DNA of 64,000 bases from Micromonospora peucetia (GCF_900091625.1 NZ_FMIC01000002.1:7006001-7070000), one strand, 5' to 3'; shown: positions 51,005-61,466, numbered from the stretch's first letter. Made by a program: numbers and translations. The notes: generated by a model not told the origin, from the letters alone.

Positions 51005-51445
51005 TCAGTCGGCCGGTCGTGGTGTGGGGACCGGACCGGTCGGCCCGTCGACCTGCTGGTCGGCCCAGACGTACGTCTCCGGCAGCAGTTCGGCGACGTG
51101 CACCACGCGCAGCGCGTCCATCGGCCCGACGATGACCCGGACGGTGGGAAAGTAGTCGCGCAGCACCTGCCGGCAGCGCCCGCACGGCGGGATCACCCCG
51201 CGCCCCCGGTCGCCCACCGCGACGATCGTCTCCAACTCGGTGACGCCCTGGGTGGCGGCGGCACCGACCGCGACCACCTCGGCGCAGGGGCCGCCGGTGA
51301 AGTGGTAGACGTTCACGCCGGTGAAGACCCGGCCGTCGGTGGTCCGCGCGGCGGCGGCGACCGTGTGGTTCTCGCTGCGGCAGCGCAGCCTGGCGACCGC
51401 CGTGGCGGCCTGCACCAGGGCCCGGTCGGTGTCCCGCATCGTCAT
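51005..51445 (-). CDS. Cytidine deaminase
   Basis: A 146-residue zinc hydrolase. The catalytic motif is GGPCAEVVAVG (Cys and Glu) followed by PPCGRCRQ (two zinc Cys). The protein is closer in length and pattern to blasticidin-S-type or homotetrameric cytidine deaminases. It converts cytidine to uridine in nucleotide salvage. ATG 51445 is preceded by GGGGGAC. Its C-terminus (about 125-146) is Pro-rich. It is convergent with the YciI gene. Confidence 0.88.
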   Translation of the reverse strand: MTMRDTDRALVQAATAVARLRCRSENHTVAAAARTTDGRVFTGVNVYHFTGGPCAEVVAVGAAATQGVTELETIVAVGDRGRGVIPPCGRCRQVLRDYFPTVRVIVGPMDALRVVHVAELLPETYVWADQQVDGPTGPVPTPRPAD

Positions 51446-51615
51446 CCCAGTCCCCCGTGGCCAAGGTCGGTCGGCGCCCCACTCTAAACCGGCGGACGGA
51501 CCTCGCGCGTCCCCTGCCCGGAGCCCCTCCACGGGTGCGGCCGGGGGCGACCCGGGCCGGTGCGGCGGTAACCCGGGGGCGCTCCGGCCGTCGGCTGCCT
51601 ATCCTTGGCGACGAC

Positions 51616-54600
51616 ATGCAGAATCCAGCCGCACCCGCCGCGACCGACCCCGTCCGCGAGCTGCACCGCCGCCTCCGTCCCCTGATGTTCCGCGACCAGC
51701 GCCGCCTGCAACGGCGGCTGGACGGGATACGCCGGCTGCGCGACCCGCAGCGCCGGGACACGACGCTCGGCGAGATCGCCGCCGACGTGGCCCGGGCCGA
51801 GGCGGTGCTGGAGAACCGTCGCGCCGCCGTGCCGCTGATCACCTATCCGGCCCAGCTGCCGGTGAGCGAACGCCGGGACGACATCGCCGCCGCGATCCGC
51901 GACCACCAGGTGGTGATCGTGGCCGGCGAGACCGGCTCCGGCAAGACCACCCAGCTGCCGAAGATCTGCCTGGAGCTGGGGCGCGGGATCACCGGCCTGA
52001 TCGGGCACACCCAGCCGCGCCGGTTGGCCGCCCGTACGGTGGCGGACCGGATCGCCGAGGAGCTCGGCACCGAGCTGGGCGACGTGGTCGGCTACAAGGT
52101 GCGCTTCGCCGACCAGGTGAGCGACCGCAGCCTGGTCAAGCTGATGACCGACGGCATCCTGCTCGCCGAGTTGCAGACCGACCGGATGCTGCGCCAGTAC
52201 GACACGTTGATCATCGACGAGGCGCACGAGCGCAGCCTCAACATCGACTTCATCCTCGGCTATCTCAGGCAGCTGCTCCCCCGCCGGCCCGACCTCAAGG
52301 TGATCATCACCTCGGCGACCATCGAGACCGACCGGTTCGCCCGGCACTTCGCCGGGCCGCCCACCGCCGACGAGCCGGACGGCGTCCCGGCGCCGGTGGT
52401 CGAGGTCTCCGGACGGACGTACCCGGTCGAGGTGCGCTACCGGCCGTTGGTGGAGGTTGCCGAGGGCGAGGACGACGGGGACGACGAGGAGAACGTCCGC
52501 GACCAGGTCCAGGCAATCGGCGACGCCGTCGAGGAGTTGGCCGCCGAGGGACCCGGCGACGTCCTGGTCTTCCTCAGCGGCGAGCGGGAGATCCGGGACA
52601 CCGCCGACGCGCTGGGCAGGCTGGTGGAGAAGAAGCCGGCGCTGCGCGGCACCGAGATCCTGCCGCTGTACGCCCGGCTCTCCACCGCCGAGCAGCACCG
52701 GGTCTTCGCCCCGCACGCCGGGCGCCGGGTGGTGCTCGCGACCAACGTCGCGGAGACCTCGCTCACCGTGCCCGGCATCAAGTACGTGGTGGACCCGGGC
52801 ACGGCCCGCATCTCCCGCTACAGCAGCCGGCTCAAGGTGCAGCGGCTGCCGATCGAGCCGGTCTCGCAGGCATCGGCCAACCAGCGCAAGGGGCGCTGCG
52901 GGCGCACCTCGGACGGCATCTGCGTCCGCCTCTACGACGAGCAGGACTTCCTGTCCCGCCCCGAGTTCACCGACCCGGAGATCCTGCGTACCAACCTCGC
53001 GTCGGTCATCCTCCAGATGACCTCCATCGGGCTCGGCGACATCGCCGCGTTCCCGTTCCTCGACCCGCCGGACCGGCGCAACGTCACCGACGGCGTCAAC
53101 CTGCTGCAAGAGTTGGGCGCGCTGGACCCGGCCGAGGCCGACCCGGCGAAGCGGCTCACCTCGCTCGGCCGGCGGCTGGCCCAGCTCCCCGTCGACCCCC
53201 GGCTGGCCCGGATGGTCGTCGAGGGCGAACGCAACGGCTGTGCCACCGAGGTGATGGTGATCGCCGCCGCGCTGTCGATCCAGGACCCACGCGAGCGGCC
53301 CGCCGAGAAGAAGGCCCAGGCCGACCAGGCGCACGCCCGGTTCACCGACCGCGAGTCGGACTTCGTGACCCTGCTCAACCTGTGGCGGCACCTGCGCGAG
53401 CAGCAGCGCGAACTCTCCTCCAGCGCGTTCCGCCGGATGTGCAAGGCCGAATACCTCAACTACCTGCGGGTACGCGAGTGGCAGGACATCGTCAGCCAGC
53501 TGAGGCGTACCACCGAACCGGCTGGTGGGCGACCGGCCGACGGCGGCGGCGGACGCCGGGGTGGCGCGGACCTGCCGGAGGAGATCGACACCCCGAAGGT
53601 GCACCAGTCGCTGCTGGCCGGGCTGCTGTCCCACGTCGGGCTCAAGGACGCGCAGAAGCACGAGTACCTGGGGGCCCGGGGCGCGAAGTTCGCGCTCTTC
53701 CCCGGCTCGGCGCTGTTCAAGAAGCCGCCGCGTTGGGTGATGGCGGCCGAGTTGGTGGAGACCTCCCGGCTCTGGGGCCGGGTGGCCGGCCGGGTCGAGC
53801 CCGAGTGGGTCGAGCCGCTCGCGGCGCACCTGGTCAAGCGCAGCTACAGCGAGCCGCACTGGGAGAAGAAGCAGGCGGCCGTGATGGCCTACGAGAAGGT
53901 GACCCTCTACGGTGTCCCGCTGGTCACCGCGCGCAAGGTCAACTTCGGCCGGATCGACCCGGCGCTGTCCCGGGAGCTGTTCATCCGGCACGCCCTCGTC
54001 GAGGGCGACTGGCAGACCCACCACCGGTTCTGGGCCGACAACAAGCGGCTGCTGACGGAGCTCGAGGAGCTGGAGCACCGGGCCCGCCGCCGCGACATCC
54101 TCGTCGACGACGAGACCGTCTTCGACTTCTACGACGCGCGGATCCCGGCCGACGTGGTCTCCGGGCGGCACTTCGACGCCTGGTGGAAGCAGACCCGCCG
54201 GGAGCAGCCCGACCTGCTCACCTTCACCCGGGAACTGCTGGTCAACGCCGGCCGGGTCGGGGTCGACGAGGCCGACTACCCCGACGAGTGGTCCGCCGAC
54301 GGGGTCACCCTGCCGCTGACCTACCGGTTCGAGCCGGGCACCCCGACCGACGGCGTGACCGTCGACATCCCGCTGCCGCTGCTCAACCAGGTGCCGGCGG
54401 AGAGCTTCGCCTGGCAGGTGCCGGGGCTGCGCGAGGAACTCGTCGTAGCGCTGATCCGCTCGCTGCCCAAGGCGGTGCGCCGCAACTTCGTCCCGGTGCC
54501 GGACTACGCCCGCGCGGCGCTCGCCGCGATGCCTGCCGGCGAGGAGCCGCTACTGGACGCGCTGGCCCGGCAGCTGCGCCGGATGACCGGCGTCACCGTG

Positions 54601-55638
54601 CCCCGCGACGCCTGGGACACCGAGCGGCTCCCCGCGCACCTGCGGGTCCGTTTCCGGGTGCTCGACGAGGAGAACAAACCGGTCGCCGAGGGCAAGGACC
54701 TGCCGGCCCTGCAACGCCAGCTCAAGGCGGAGGTACGCCAGGTCGTGGCCGCCGCCGCCCCGGACGTCGCCCGGACGGGCCTCCGTACGTGGAGCATCGA
54801 CGATCTTCCTCGCACCATCGAGCAGGTCCGCGCCGGGTACGCGGTCACCGCGTACCCGGCCCTGGTCGACGAGGGCGACACGGTCGGAGTGCGGGTCTTC
54901 GACTCACCGGCCGAGCAGGAGGCCGCACACTGGGCGGGCACGAGGCGGCTGCTGCGGCTGACCGTGCCGTCGCCGGCGAAGTTCCTCCAGGGGCGGCTGT
55001 CCAACGAGGCGAAGCTGGCGCTGAGCCGCAACCCGCACGGCGGCGTGCAGGAGTTGATCTCCGACGCGGCCGGGGCGGCGATCGACAAGTTGATCGGCGA
55101 CGCGGGCGGCCCGGCCTGGGACACCGAGGGCTTCGCCGCCCTGCGGGAGAGGGTCCGGGCCGACCTGGTGGACACCGTGGTCGGGGTGATGGACCGCGTC
55201 CGCGGGGTGCTGGCCGCCGCGTACGCCGTGGAGCAGCGGCTCGGCGCCACGAGGGACCTGACCGTGGTGGCCGCGCTGGCCGACATCCGGGCCCAGCTCA
55301 CCGGCCTGGTGCACGCCGGGTTCATCACCGAGACCGGGTACGCGCGCCTGCCCGACCTGCTGCGCTACCTCACCGCGATCGAGCGGCGACTGGACCGGCT
55401 CCCGGGCAACCCGCAGCGCGACAAGCAGCAGCAGGACCGGGTCGCCGTGGTGCAGAAGGAGTATCAGGACATGCTCGCCGCGCTGCCGCCGAGCCGCCGG
55501 CAGTCGGCGGCGGTCCGGCAGATCCGCTGGATGATCGAGGAACTGCGGGTGAACGTCTTCGCCCAGGCGCTGGGCACCCCGTACCCGGTGTCGGAGCAAC
55601 GGATCTACCGGGCGATGGACGACGCCGAGGGCCGGTAG
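51616..55638 (+). CDS. hrpA: ATP-dependent RNA helicase HrpA
   Basis: A 1340-residue DEAH helicase. Walker A is VAGETGSGKTTQLPK, motif Ia is QPRRLAARTVA, motif II is DEAH in IIDEAHERSLN, motif III is SAT, motif VI is NQRKGRCGRTS. The length and order (RecA domains, helicase-associated, OB-fold and DUF3418 C-terminal domain) match HrpA, which rescues stalled ribosomes in E. coli. Acidic loop EGEDDGDDEEN near residue 287 is unusual. The ATG follows TATCCT by 10 nt. The related HrpB is at 19790. Confidence 0.93.
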   Translation: MQNPAAPAATDPVRELHRRLRPLMFRDQRRLQRRLDGIRRLRDPQRRDTTLGEIAADVARAEAVLENRRAAVPLITYPAQLPVSERRDDIAAAIRDHQVVIVAGETGSGKTTQLPKICLELGRGITGLIGHTQPRRLAARTVADRIAEELGTELGDVVGYKVRFADQVSDRSLVKLMTDGILLAELQTDRMLRQYDTLIIDEAHERSLNIDFILGYLRQLLPRRPDLKVIITSATIETDRFARHFAGPPTADEPDGVPAPVVEVSGRTYPVEVRYRPLVEVAEGEDDGDDEENVRDQVQAIGDAVEELAAEGPGDVLVFLSGEREIRDTADALGRLVEKKPALRGTEILPLYARLSTAEQHRVFAPHAGRRVVLATNVAETSLTVPGIKYVVDPGTARISRYSSRLKVQRLPIEPVSQASANQRKGRCGRTSDGICVRLYDEQDFLSRPEFTDPEILRTNLASVILQMTSIGLGDIAAFPFLDPPDRRNVTDGVNLLQELGALDPAEADPAKRLTSLGRRLAQLPVDPRLARMVVEGERNGCATEVMVIAAALSIQDPRERPAEKKAQADQAHARFTDRESDFVTLLNLWRHLREQQRELSSSAFRRMCKAEYLNYLRVREWQDIVSQLRRTTEPAGGRPADGGGGRRGGADLPEEIDTPKVHQSLLAGLLSHVGLKDAQKHEYLGARGAKFALFPGSALFKKPPRWVMAAELVETSRLWGRVAGRVEPEWVEPLAAHLVKRSYSEPHWEKKQAAVMAYEKVTLYGVPLVTARKVNFGRIDPALSRELFIRHALVEGDWQTHHRFWADNKRLLTELEELEHRARRRDILVDDETVFDFYDARIPADVVSGRHFDAWWKQTRREQPDLLTFTRELLVNAGRVGVDEADYPDEWSADGVTLPLTYRFEPGTPTDGVTVDIPLPLLNQVPAESFAWQVPGLREELVVALIRSLPKAVRRNFVPVPDYARAALAAMPAGEEPLLDALARQLRRMTGVTVPRDAWDTERLPAHLRVRFRVLDEENKPVAEGKDLPALQRQLKAEVRQVVAAAAPDVARTGLRTWSIDDLPRTIEQVRAGYAVTAYPALVDEGDTVGVRVFDSPAEQEAAHWAGTRRLLRLTVPSPAKFLQGRLSNEAKLALSRNPHGGVQELISDAAGAAIDKLIGDAGGPAWDTEGFAALRERVRADLVDTVVGVMDRVRGVLAAAYAVEQRLGATRDLTVVAALADIRAQLTGLVHAGFITETGYARLPDLLRYLTAIERRLDRLPGNPQRDKQQQDRVAVVQKEYQDMLAALPPSRRQSAAVRQIRWMIEELRVNVFAQALGTPYPVSEQRIYRAMDDAEGR

Positions 55639-55654
55639 CGACGTCACCCGTCGG

Positions 55655-56983
55655 TCAGGGGGTCGGCGCCGAGGCCGGGGAGCCGCGCAGCACCCGGAGC
55701 AGCACCGGCGGGGAGAGCAGCCGCGTCGGCGGGTCGACGAGGTTCACCACCCGCAGGAACGCCGCGCCCAGCGCCGGGTCCCGGGTCGCTGCGGCGTGCA
55801 GCCGGCCCACGTACGCGTTGACCAGCCGCACCCGCGGCGAACGTCGGCCGGGCACCTCGGGAAAACGCAGGTCGGTGCCGACCGCGATGGACCACGGGCC
55901 GTCGATCAGCCGGGCCGCGCCCCGGAAGAACCGCCGGGCGAGCCGGCCGGACGACCGCCGCAGCAGCCGGCGAAGCAGCAGCGCCTCCAACGCGGCCACC
56001 GTCATGCCCTGCCCGTAGACCGGGTTGAAGCTGCACAGCGCGTCCCCCACCACCAGGTAGCCGGCCGGGAAACGGCGCAGCCGCTCGTAGTGCCGCCGCA
56101 CGCTGGCCGGGAACCTCATCGTCGCCGGTGGGCTCTCCGGCTGGGCCGTACGCAGCAGGTCGGCGATCTGCGGGGCGGCGAGGGTCTCGGCGAAGGCGGT
56201 CATCCCCTCGTCGTCGGCCGGCGGCTCCTCGCCGAACATGCCGCTGAGCGCCACCGCGAACCGGCCCTGCTCCTGCACGGCGACGATGCCGCCCCGGGGC
56301 TGGCCTGGCACGGCGTTGGTGAGCGCGCCGAGCAGCCCCTCCAGGTGGTGCGGCTCGCGCCGGTAGGTGCGGGTGAGGTAGGTGACGCCCACCCTGACCT
56401 GCTCCTCCGGCGCCGGCCGGTAGCCCAACTCGGCCAGCCACACCGGGCTGCGGGTGCCCCGGCCCCCGGAGTCCACGACGAGGTCGGCCGTGACGGTGGT
56501 CGGTTCACCGTCGCGGGGGCGCAGCCGTACGCCGGTGACCCGTCCCCGGTCGGCGGTGGTGGTCAGCCCCTCCACCTCGCAGCCCGACACGATCCGCACC
56601 CCGGGCAGGGCGGCCACCCGCTCCCGGACGACCTGTTCGAGCAGCGGCCGGCTGACCCCGAGGGCAAGCAGCGGCGACGGCGCGCGCCGCATCCGGTGGC
56701 CGTTGTTGTACCAGTGGACCTGCTCGTGCAGGTCGACCGTGGGCACGCCGCACGCGGTCAGCTCCGCCGAGATCCCGGGCAGCAGTTCCTCGAACGCCTG
56801 CCGGCCCCGGGTCAGCAGGACGTGCAACTGCCGCCCCTGCGGTACGCCCCGGCGGCTGTCCGCCCGCTCGGGCAGCAGGTCACGGTCCACGAGGGTGACC
56901 CGGTCGTACGCCTCGGTGAGTGCGCGGGCGGTCAGCAGGCCGCCCATGCTGGCGCCGATCACCACGGCGCTGCCCGTTGCCAT
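55655..56983 (-). CDS. FAD-dependent monooxygenase / geranylgeranyl-reductase-like oxidoreductase
   Basis: A 442-residue flavoprotein. The N-terminal Rossmann motif is SAVVIGASMGGLLTARAL, then VTLVDRDLLPERADSRRGVP, and the FAD-closing motif is YLVVGDALCSFNPVYGQGMT. This is the group 1 hydroxylase or halogenase-like arrangement; substrates in the family are aromatics or polyketides. No clear halogenase WxWxIP motif is present. The gene stands alone with a TACGCT box 6 nt upstream of the ATG. It is convergent with hrpA, 16 nt away. Confidence 0.82.
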   Translation of the reverse strand: MATGSAVVIGASMGGLLTARALTEAYDRVTLVDRDLLPERADSRRGVPQGRQLHVLLTRGRQAFEELLPGISAELTACGVPTVDLHEQVHWYNNGHRMRRAPSPLLALGVSRPLLEQVVRERVAALPGVRIVSGCEVEGLTTTADRGRVTGVRLRPRDGEPTTVTADLVVDSGGRGTRSPVWLAELGYRPAPEEQVRVGVTYLTRTYRREPHHLEGLLGALTNAVPGQPRGGIVAVQEQGRFAVALSGMFGEEPPADDEGMTAFAETLAAPQIADLLRTAQPESPPATMRFPASVRRHYERLRRFPAGYLVVGDALCSFNPVYGQGMTVAALEALLLRRLLRRSSGRLARRFFRGAARLIDGPWSIAVGTDLRFPEVPGRRSPRVRLVNAYVGRLHAAATRDPALGAAFLRVVNLVDPPTRLLSPPVLLRVLRGSPASAPTP

Positions 56984-56989
56984 GCCGGC

Positions 56990-56995
56990 AGCGTA
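56990..56995 (-). promoter_or_regulatory. -10 box TACGCT, leaderless start
   Basis: On the minus strand TACGCT is followed by 6 nt and ATG 56983. No ribosome site is seen. Confidence 0.45.
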
Positions 56996-57056
56996 GGCAG
57001 GCCGGCAGGGGCCGGGCGTCTTCCGTCGTGCGCACTCGCGGTGCCCGTCGGCGGGG

Positions 57057-57986
57057 TCAGAGTGGCTCGACGCCCGGCGGCAGGTCCCCGTCGGTGGTGG
57101 CGTCGCGGACGTAGTCCAGCAGTATCCGGCGCAACTCCCGGCCGGCGTGGGTGGGCACCACGTCGCGGCGCCGGGCGACCGCGATGGTCCGCCGGACGCC
57201 GGGCGGGGCCAGCCGGGTGACGCGCACGCCCGGACGTCGGGCCACCACGATCCCGGGGACGAGCGCGATGCCCAGCCCGGCCTCCACGAAGCTCAGCACC
57301 GCGTCCATCTCGCCGCCGTCGACGGCGATGGTCGGCTCGAAGCCGGCCTCCCGGCAGGCCTGGATGGTGGCGTCGCGCAGGTCGTAGCCCTCCCGGAACA
57401 TCACCATCGGCTGGTCGCGCAGGTCGGTGACGTGCAGCCGGCCAGTGTCCCTGGCCGCCGGCAGTTCCTCGACCGAGGCGACCACCAGGCTCTCCCGCAG
57501 GATCGGGTCGGCGCGCAGCCCGGGGTCGGTGCCCTGGGCCGGCATGATGATCAGCGCCAGGTCGAGGTCGCCGCGGAGCAGGCCGCGGACCAGGTCCTGC
57601 GAGCCGCTCTCCTCCACCCGCAGGTCGATGGTGGGGTGGGCGTCACGGAACCGGCGCAGCACCGGCGGGGCGAGCGAGGTGGCCAGGCTGGGGGTGGCGC
57701 CGAGCCGGACCCGGCCGCGACGCAGGCCGACCAGCTCCTGCACCTCGCGGGTCGCGGTGTCCACGTCGGCCAGGATCCGTTTGGCCAGCGGCAGCAGCAC
57801 CTCACCTGCCGCGGTGAGGGTGATGTTGCCCCTTACCCGCTCGAACAGCGGGGCCCCGAGGGCCTCCTCAAGAGCGTGAACTTGCTTACTCAGCGAGGGC
57901 TGGGTGATGCCCACGATGTCGGCGGCCTGGGTGAAATGTCGTACTTCCGCCACCGCTACGAAGTACTTCAGCTGATGGAGCTGCAT
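57057..57986 (-). CDS. LysR-family transcriptional regulator
   Basis: A 309-residue regulator. The helix-turn-helix is FTQAADIVGITQPSLSKQVH (residues about 18-37), followed by LEEALGAPLFERVRGNITLT. The C-terminal effector domain runs from about residue 90 (GRVRLGATPSLATSLAPPVL). LysR proteins usually control a divergent gene; here the divergent gene is sdhC, 77 bp away. Its own -10 box (TAGGCT, 6 nt before the ATG) lies inside the dyad at 57991-58005, so autorepression is likely. The effector may be an organic acid, but that is a guess. Confidence 0.9.
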   Translation of the reverse strand: MQLHQLKYFVAVAEVRHFTQAADIVGITQPSLSKQVHALEEALGAPLFERVRGNITLTAAGEVLLPLAKRILADVDTATREVQELVGLRRGRVRLGATPSLATSLAPPVLRRFRDAHPTIDLRVEESGSQDLVRGLLRGDLDLALIIMPAQGTDPGLRADPILRESLVVASVEELPAARDTGRLHVTDLRDQPMVMFREGYDLRDATIQACREAGFEPTIAVDGGEMDAVLSFVEAGLGIALVPGIVVARRPGVRVTRLAPPGVRRTIAVARRRDVVPTHAGRELRRILLDYVRDATTDGDLPPGVEPL

Positions 57987-57990
57987 CTAC

Positions 57991-58005
57991 ATAGCCTATA
58001 GCTAT
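57991..58005. promoter_or_regulatory. LysR-type box ATAGC-CTATA-GCTAT
   Basis: The arms ATAGC and GCTAT are exact, giving a T-N11-A-like LysR binding site. It overlaps the -10 of lysR (57993-57998) and lies about 20 bp before the -35 of sdhC. Confidence 0.65.
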
Positions 58006-58026
58006 CAAGACTGCGAGTTCGATGCA

Positions 58027-58056
58027 TTGGACGACTGAATCAAGTGCTCCTAGCGT
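58027..58056 (+). promoter_or_regulatory. Promoter of sdhCAB
   Basis: TTGGAC (58027-58032), 18-nt spacer, TAGCGT (58051-58056), then 7 nt to the GTG at 58064. This suggests a leaderless sdhC mRNA. Confidence 0.6.
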
Positions 58057-58063
58057 CGATCGC

Positions 58064-58753
58064 GTGGTAGTCACGCAAACTCGGTCGCCCATCCGCTCCA
58101 GCGTCGGCCTGAAGGCCGTCATGGCGGTGACGGGCATCATCCTGGTGTCGTTCCTCATCGCGCACATGCTCGGCAACCTGAAGATCTTCACGGGGGCTGC
58201 CTCCTTCGAGCACTACGCGCACTGGCTGCGCGAGATCGGCGCCCCGCTGCTGCCCGGCACGTGGTTCCTGTGGATCATGCGGATCGGCCTGCTGGTGGCG
58301 GTGCTCGGCCACATCTGGGCCGCGACCACCCTCGCCGTGCGCGCCCGCGCCGCCCGCCCCGTGCGGTACGCGCACCGCAAGAAGGTCCGGGGCAGCTACG
58401 CGGCCCGCACGATGCGCTGGGGTGGCGTGATCATCCTGCTCTTCGTGATCTACCACCTCCTGGACCTCACCACCGGCACGCTGAACCCCGTCGGCGACCC
58501 CAGCCGGCCGTACGCCAACGTGGTGGCCGACTTCGCCCCGGAACGCTGGTACGTGACGCTCTTCTACACCCTGGCGATCGTCACCCTCGGCTTCCACCTG
58601 CGGCACGGCCTGTTCAGCGCGCTGCGCAGCCTCGGCCAGCAGAGCCCGCGCGGCGAGCGGCGGGCCCGAGCCGTGGCGCTGGGCTTCTCCGTCGCGCTCT
58701 GCGCCGGCTACCTGGCGGTCCCGTTCGCCGTACTCACCGGATTGGTGTCCTGA
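58064..58753 (+). CDS. sdhC: Succinate dehydrogenase cytochrome b subunit
   Basis: A 229-residue membrane subunit with five hydrophobic helices. It begins [20 protein letters not shown], then [16 protein letters not shown]; His residues in these helices and in [15 protein letters not shown] and GFHLRHG segments are likely heme ligands. It is the single large cytochrome b of a Sdh without SdhD (class B, as in Bacillus and actinobacterial Sdh1). It anchors SdhAB and passes electrons to menaquinone. GTG 58064 is preferred over an in-frame ATG at 58022, which lies upstream of the -10 box. Confidence 0.92.
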   Translation: MVVTQTRSPIRSSVGLKAVMAVTGIILVSFLIAHMLGNLKIFTGAASFEHYAHWLREIGAPLLPGTWFLWIMRIGLLVAVLGHIWAATTLAVRARAARPVRYAHRKKVRGSYAARTMRWGGVIILLFVIYHLLDLTTGTLNPVGDPSRPYANVVADFAPERWYVTLFYTLAIVTLGFHLRHGLFSALRSLGQQSPRGERRARAVALGFSVALCAGYLAVPFAVLTGLVS

Positions 58754-58754
58754 C

Positions 58755-60692
58755 ATGGATCTCTACACCGAGGGCGACCCGATCGCCGACACCAAGGCTC
58801 CCGACGGCCCGGTCGAGACCCGCTGGGAACGCCGCCGCTTCGAGGCCAAGCTGGTCAACCCGGCCAACCGCCGCAAGCTGACGGTGATCGTGGTCGGCAC
58901 CGGCCTGGCCGGCGGCTCGGCCGCCGCCACGCTCGCCGAGCAGGGCTACCAGGTCAGGTCCTACTGCTACCAGGACAGTCCGCGCCGGGCGCACTCCATC
59001 GCCGCGCAGGGCGGCATCAACGCCGCCAAGAACTACCGCAACGACGGTGACTCGGTGCACCGGCTCTTCTACGACACCGTCAAGGGCGGCGACTTCCGTT
59101 CCCGGGAGTCGAACGTGCACCGGCTGGCCGAGGTGTCGGTCAACATCATCGACCAGTGCGTCGCCCAGGGCGTCCCGTTCGCCCGCGAGTACGGCGGCCT
59201 GTTGGACACCCGTTCCTTCGGCGGCGCGCAGGTGCAGCGCACCTTCTACGCCCGGGGCCAGACGGGCCAGCAGCTGCTGCTCGGCGCGTACCAGGCGCTG
59301 GAACGGCAGATCGGCCTCGGCAACGTGGAGATGAACGCCCGGCACGAGATGCTGGAGCTGATCGTCGTCGACGGCAGGGCCCGGGGCATCGTCGTGCGGG
59401 ACATGGTCACCGGCGAGATCACCACCGAGTTCGCGGACGCGGTCGTGCTCGCCTCCGGCGGCTACGGCAACGTCTTCTACCTCTCCACCAACGCCAAGGG
59501 CTGCAACGTCACCGCCACCTGGCGGGCGCACCGCAAGGGCGCGTACTTCGCCAACCCCTGCTACACGCAGATCCACCCGACCTGCATCCCGGTCTCCGGC
59601 GACCACCAGTCGAAGCTGACCCTGATGAGCGAGTCGCTGCGCAACGACGGCCGGGTCTGGGTGCCCAAGGCCAAGGGCGACGCCCGTGGCCCGAAGGACA
59701 TTCCCGAGGAGGATCGGGACTACTACCTGGAGCGGATCTACCCCTCCTTCGGCAACCTGGTCCCCCGCGACATCGCCTCCCGCGCCGCCAAGAACGTCTG
59801 CGACGAGGGACGCGGCGTCGGCCAGACCGGGCTCGGCGTCTACCTGGACTTCGCCGACGCGATCAACCGGCTCGGCCGTAAGGCCATCGAGGCCAAGTAC
59901 GGCAACCTCTTCGAGATGTACGAGCGGATCACCGGCGAGGACCCGTACGAGGTCCCGATGCGCATCTACCCCGCCGTGCACTACACGATGGGTGGCCTCT
60001 GGGTCGACTACGACCTCCAGTCGTCCATCCCGGGCCTCTTCGTGATCGGCGAGGCGAACTTCTCCGACCACGGCGCGAACCGGCTCGGCGCCTCGGCGCT
60101 GATGCAGGGCCTGGCCGACGGCTACTTCGTGCTGCCGAACACCGTCGCCCACTACCTGGCGTCCAACCCGCTGGAGAAGGTCGACGCCACGCACCCGGCG
60201 GCCGTGCAGGCCCGCGCCGACGTCGAGGACCGGATCCAGCGGCTGCTGGCCGTCGACGGGGACCGGACCGTCGACTCGTTCCACCGTGAGCTGGGCCAGA
60301 TCATGTGGGAGCACTGCGGCATGGAGCGCAGTGAGGCCGGGCTGCGCAAGGCGATCGACGAGATCCGCGCCCTGCGCGAGGAGTTCTGGCAGCGGGTCAA
60401 GGTGCCCGGCAGCGGCGAAGGACTCAACCAGTCGTTGGAGAAGGCCGGCCGGGTGGCCGACTTCTTCGAACTGGCCGAGCTGATGTGCATCGACGCCCTG
60501 CACCGCGAGGAGTCCTGCGGCGGTCACTTCCGCGCCGAGCACCAGACGCCCGACGGCGAGGCGGAGCGCGACGACGAGCGCTTCGCGTACGTGGCGGCCT
60601 GGGAGTTCACCGCCACGGGCGAGCCCTCGGTGCTGCACAAGGAAGACCTGAACTTCGAATACGTCCACCCCACGCAGCGGAGCTACAAGTGA
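58755..60692 (+). CDS. sdhA: Succinate dehydrogenase flavoprotein subunit
   Basis: A 645-residue flavoprotein. The FAD motif is [20 protein letters not shown], the covalent FAD His is in [17 protein letters not shown], and the active-site Arg and His are in the later HTMGG-like and [10 protein letters not shown] regions. It oxidises succinate to fumarate in the TCA cycle and donates electrons to SdhB. The start codon lies 1 nt after the sdhC stop. The long form with a C-terminal helical extension is typical of the class B Sdh. Confidence 0.95.
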   Translation: MDLYTEGDPIADTKAPDGPVETRWERRRFEAKLVNPANRRKLTVIVVGTGLAGGSAAATLAEQGYQVRSYCYQDSPRRAHSIAAQGGINAAKNYRNDGDSVHRLFYDTVKGGDFRSRESNVHRLAEVSVNIIDQCVAQGVPFAREYGGLLDTRSFGGAQVQRTFYARGQTGQQLLLGAYQALERQIGLGNVEMNARHEMLELIVVDGRARGIVVRDMVTGEITTEFADAVVLASGGYGNVFYLSTNAKGCNVTATWRAHRKGAYFANPCYTQIHPTCIPVSGDHQSKLTLMSESLRNDGRVWVPKAKGDARGPKDIPEEDRDYYLERIYPSFGNLVPRDIASRAAKNVCDEGRGVGQTGLGVYLDFADAINRLGRKAIEAKYGNLFEMYERITGEDPYEVPMRIYPAVHYTMGGLWVDYDLQSSIPGLFVIGEANFSDHGANRLGASALMQGLADGYFVLPNTVAHYLASNPLEKVDATHPAAVQARADVEDRIQRLLAVDGDRTVDSFHRELGQIMWEHCGMERSEAGLRKAIDEIRALREEFWQRVKVPGSGEGLNQSLEKAGRVADFFELAELMCIDALHREESCGGHFRAEHQTPDGEAERDDERFAYVAAWEFTATGEPSVLHKEDLNFEYVHPTQRSYK

Positions 60693-61453
60693 ACCTGACC
60701 CTGCGCATCTGGCGCCAGACCGGCCCCGAGGACAAGGGTCGGATGGTGACATACAAGGTCGACGACGTCTCCCCGGACATGTCCTTCCTGGAGATGCTCG
60801 ACGTGCTCAACGAGCGGCTGATCCTCGCCGGCGAGGAGCCGGTGGCGTTCGACCACGACTGTCGCGAGGGCATCTGCGGCATGTGCGGTCTGATGATCAA
60901 CGGTGACGCGCACGGGCCGCAGCGCGGCACCACGGCCTGCCAGCTGCACATGCGGCAGTTCACCGACGGCGAGACGATCGACATCGAGCCGTGGCGCGCC
61001 CGGGCCTTCCCGGTCATCAAGGACCTGGTGGTCAACCGGAGCGCCTTCGACAAGATCATCGCGGCCGGCGGCTACATCACCGCGCCGACCGGCAGCGCCC
61101 CCGAGGCGCACTCGACCCCGGTCGCCAAGGCCAACGCGGACGCCGCCTTCGAGGCGGCGGAGTGCATCGGCTGCGGCGCCTGCGTGGCGGCCTGCCCGAA
61201 CGGTTCCGGCATGCTCTTCACCGCGGCGAAGGTCACCCAGCTCTCGCTGCTGCCGCAGGGCCAGCCGGAGCGCTACACCCGGGTGATCGGCATGGTCGAC
61301 GCGCACGACGAGGCCGGCTTCGGCGGCTGCACCAACGCCGGTGAGTGCACCGTGGTCTGCCCGAAGGGCATCCCGCTGAACACCATCGGCCGGCTCAACC
61401 GCGACTTCCTGATGGCCACGTCGAAGCGGGGCGACGACACCCCCGGCTCCTGA
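60689..61453 (+). CDS. sdhB: Succinate dehydrogenase iron-sulfur subunit
   Basis: A 254-residue protein. The [2Fe-2S] cluster ligands are in [10 protein letters not shown] plus a later Cys, the [4Fe-4S] motif is [12 protein letters not shown], and the third cluster uses [12 protein letters not shown]. It carries electrons from SdhA to SdhC. The GTG start overlaps the sdhA stop codon (GTGA), so translation is coupled. The C-terminus ends in a disordered tail. A strong terminator follows at 61467. Confidence 0.95.
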   Translation: MNLTLRIWRQTGPEDKGRMVTYKVDDVSPDMSFLEMLDVLNERLILAGEEPVAFDHDCREGICGMCGLMINGDAHGPQRGTTACQLHMRQFTDGETIDIEPWRARAFPVIKDLVVNRSAFDKIIAAGGYITAPTGSAPEAHSTPVAKANADAAFEAAECIGCGACVAACPNGSGMLFTAAKVTQLSLLPQGQPERYTRVIGMVDAHDEAGFGGCTNAGECTVVCPKGIPLNTIGRLNRDFLMATSKRGDDTPGS

Positions 61454-61466
61454 GGACCAGACCGGA

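Noticed and set aside
51484..54171. An 895-codon frame antisense to hrpA
   Set aside because: A mirror of GC-biased codons with no motif; HrpA motifs are complete on the plus strand.
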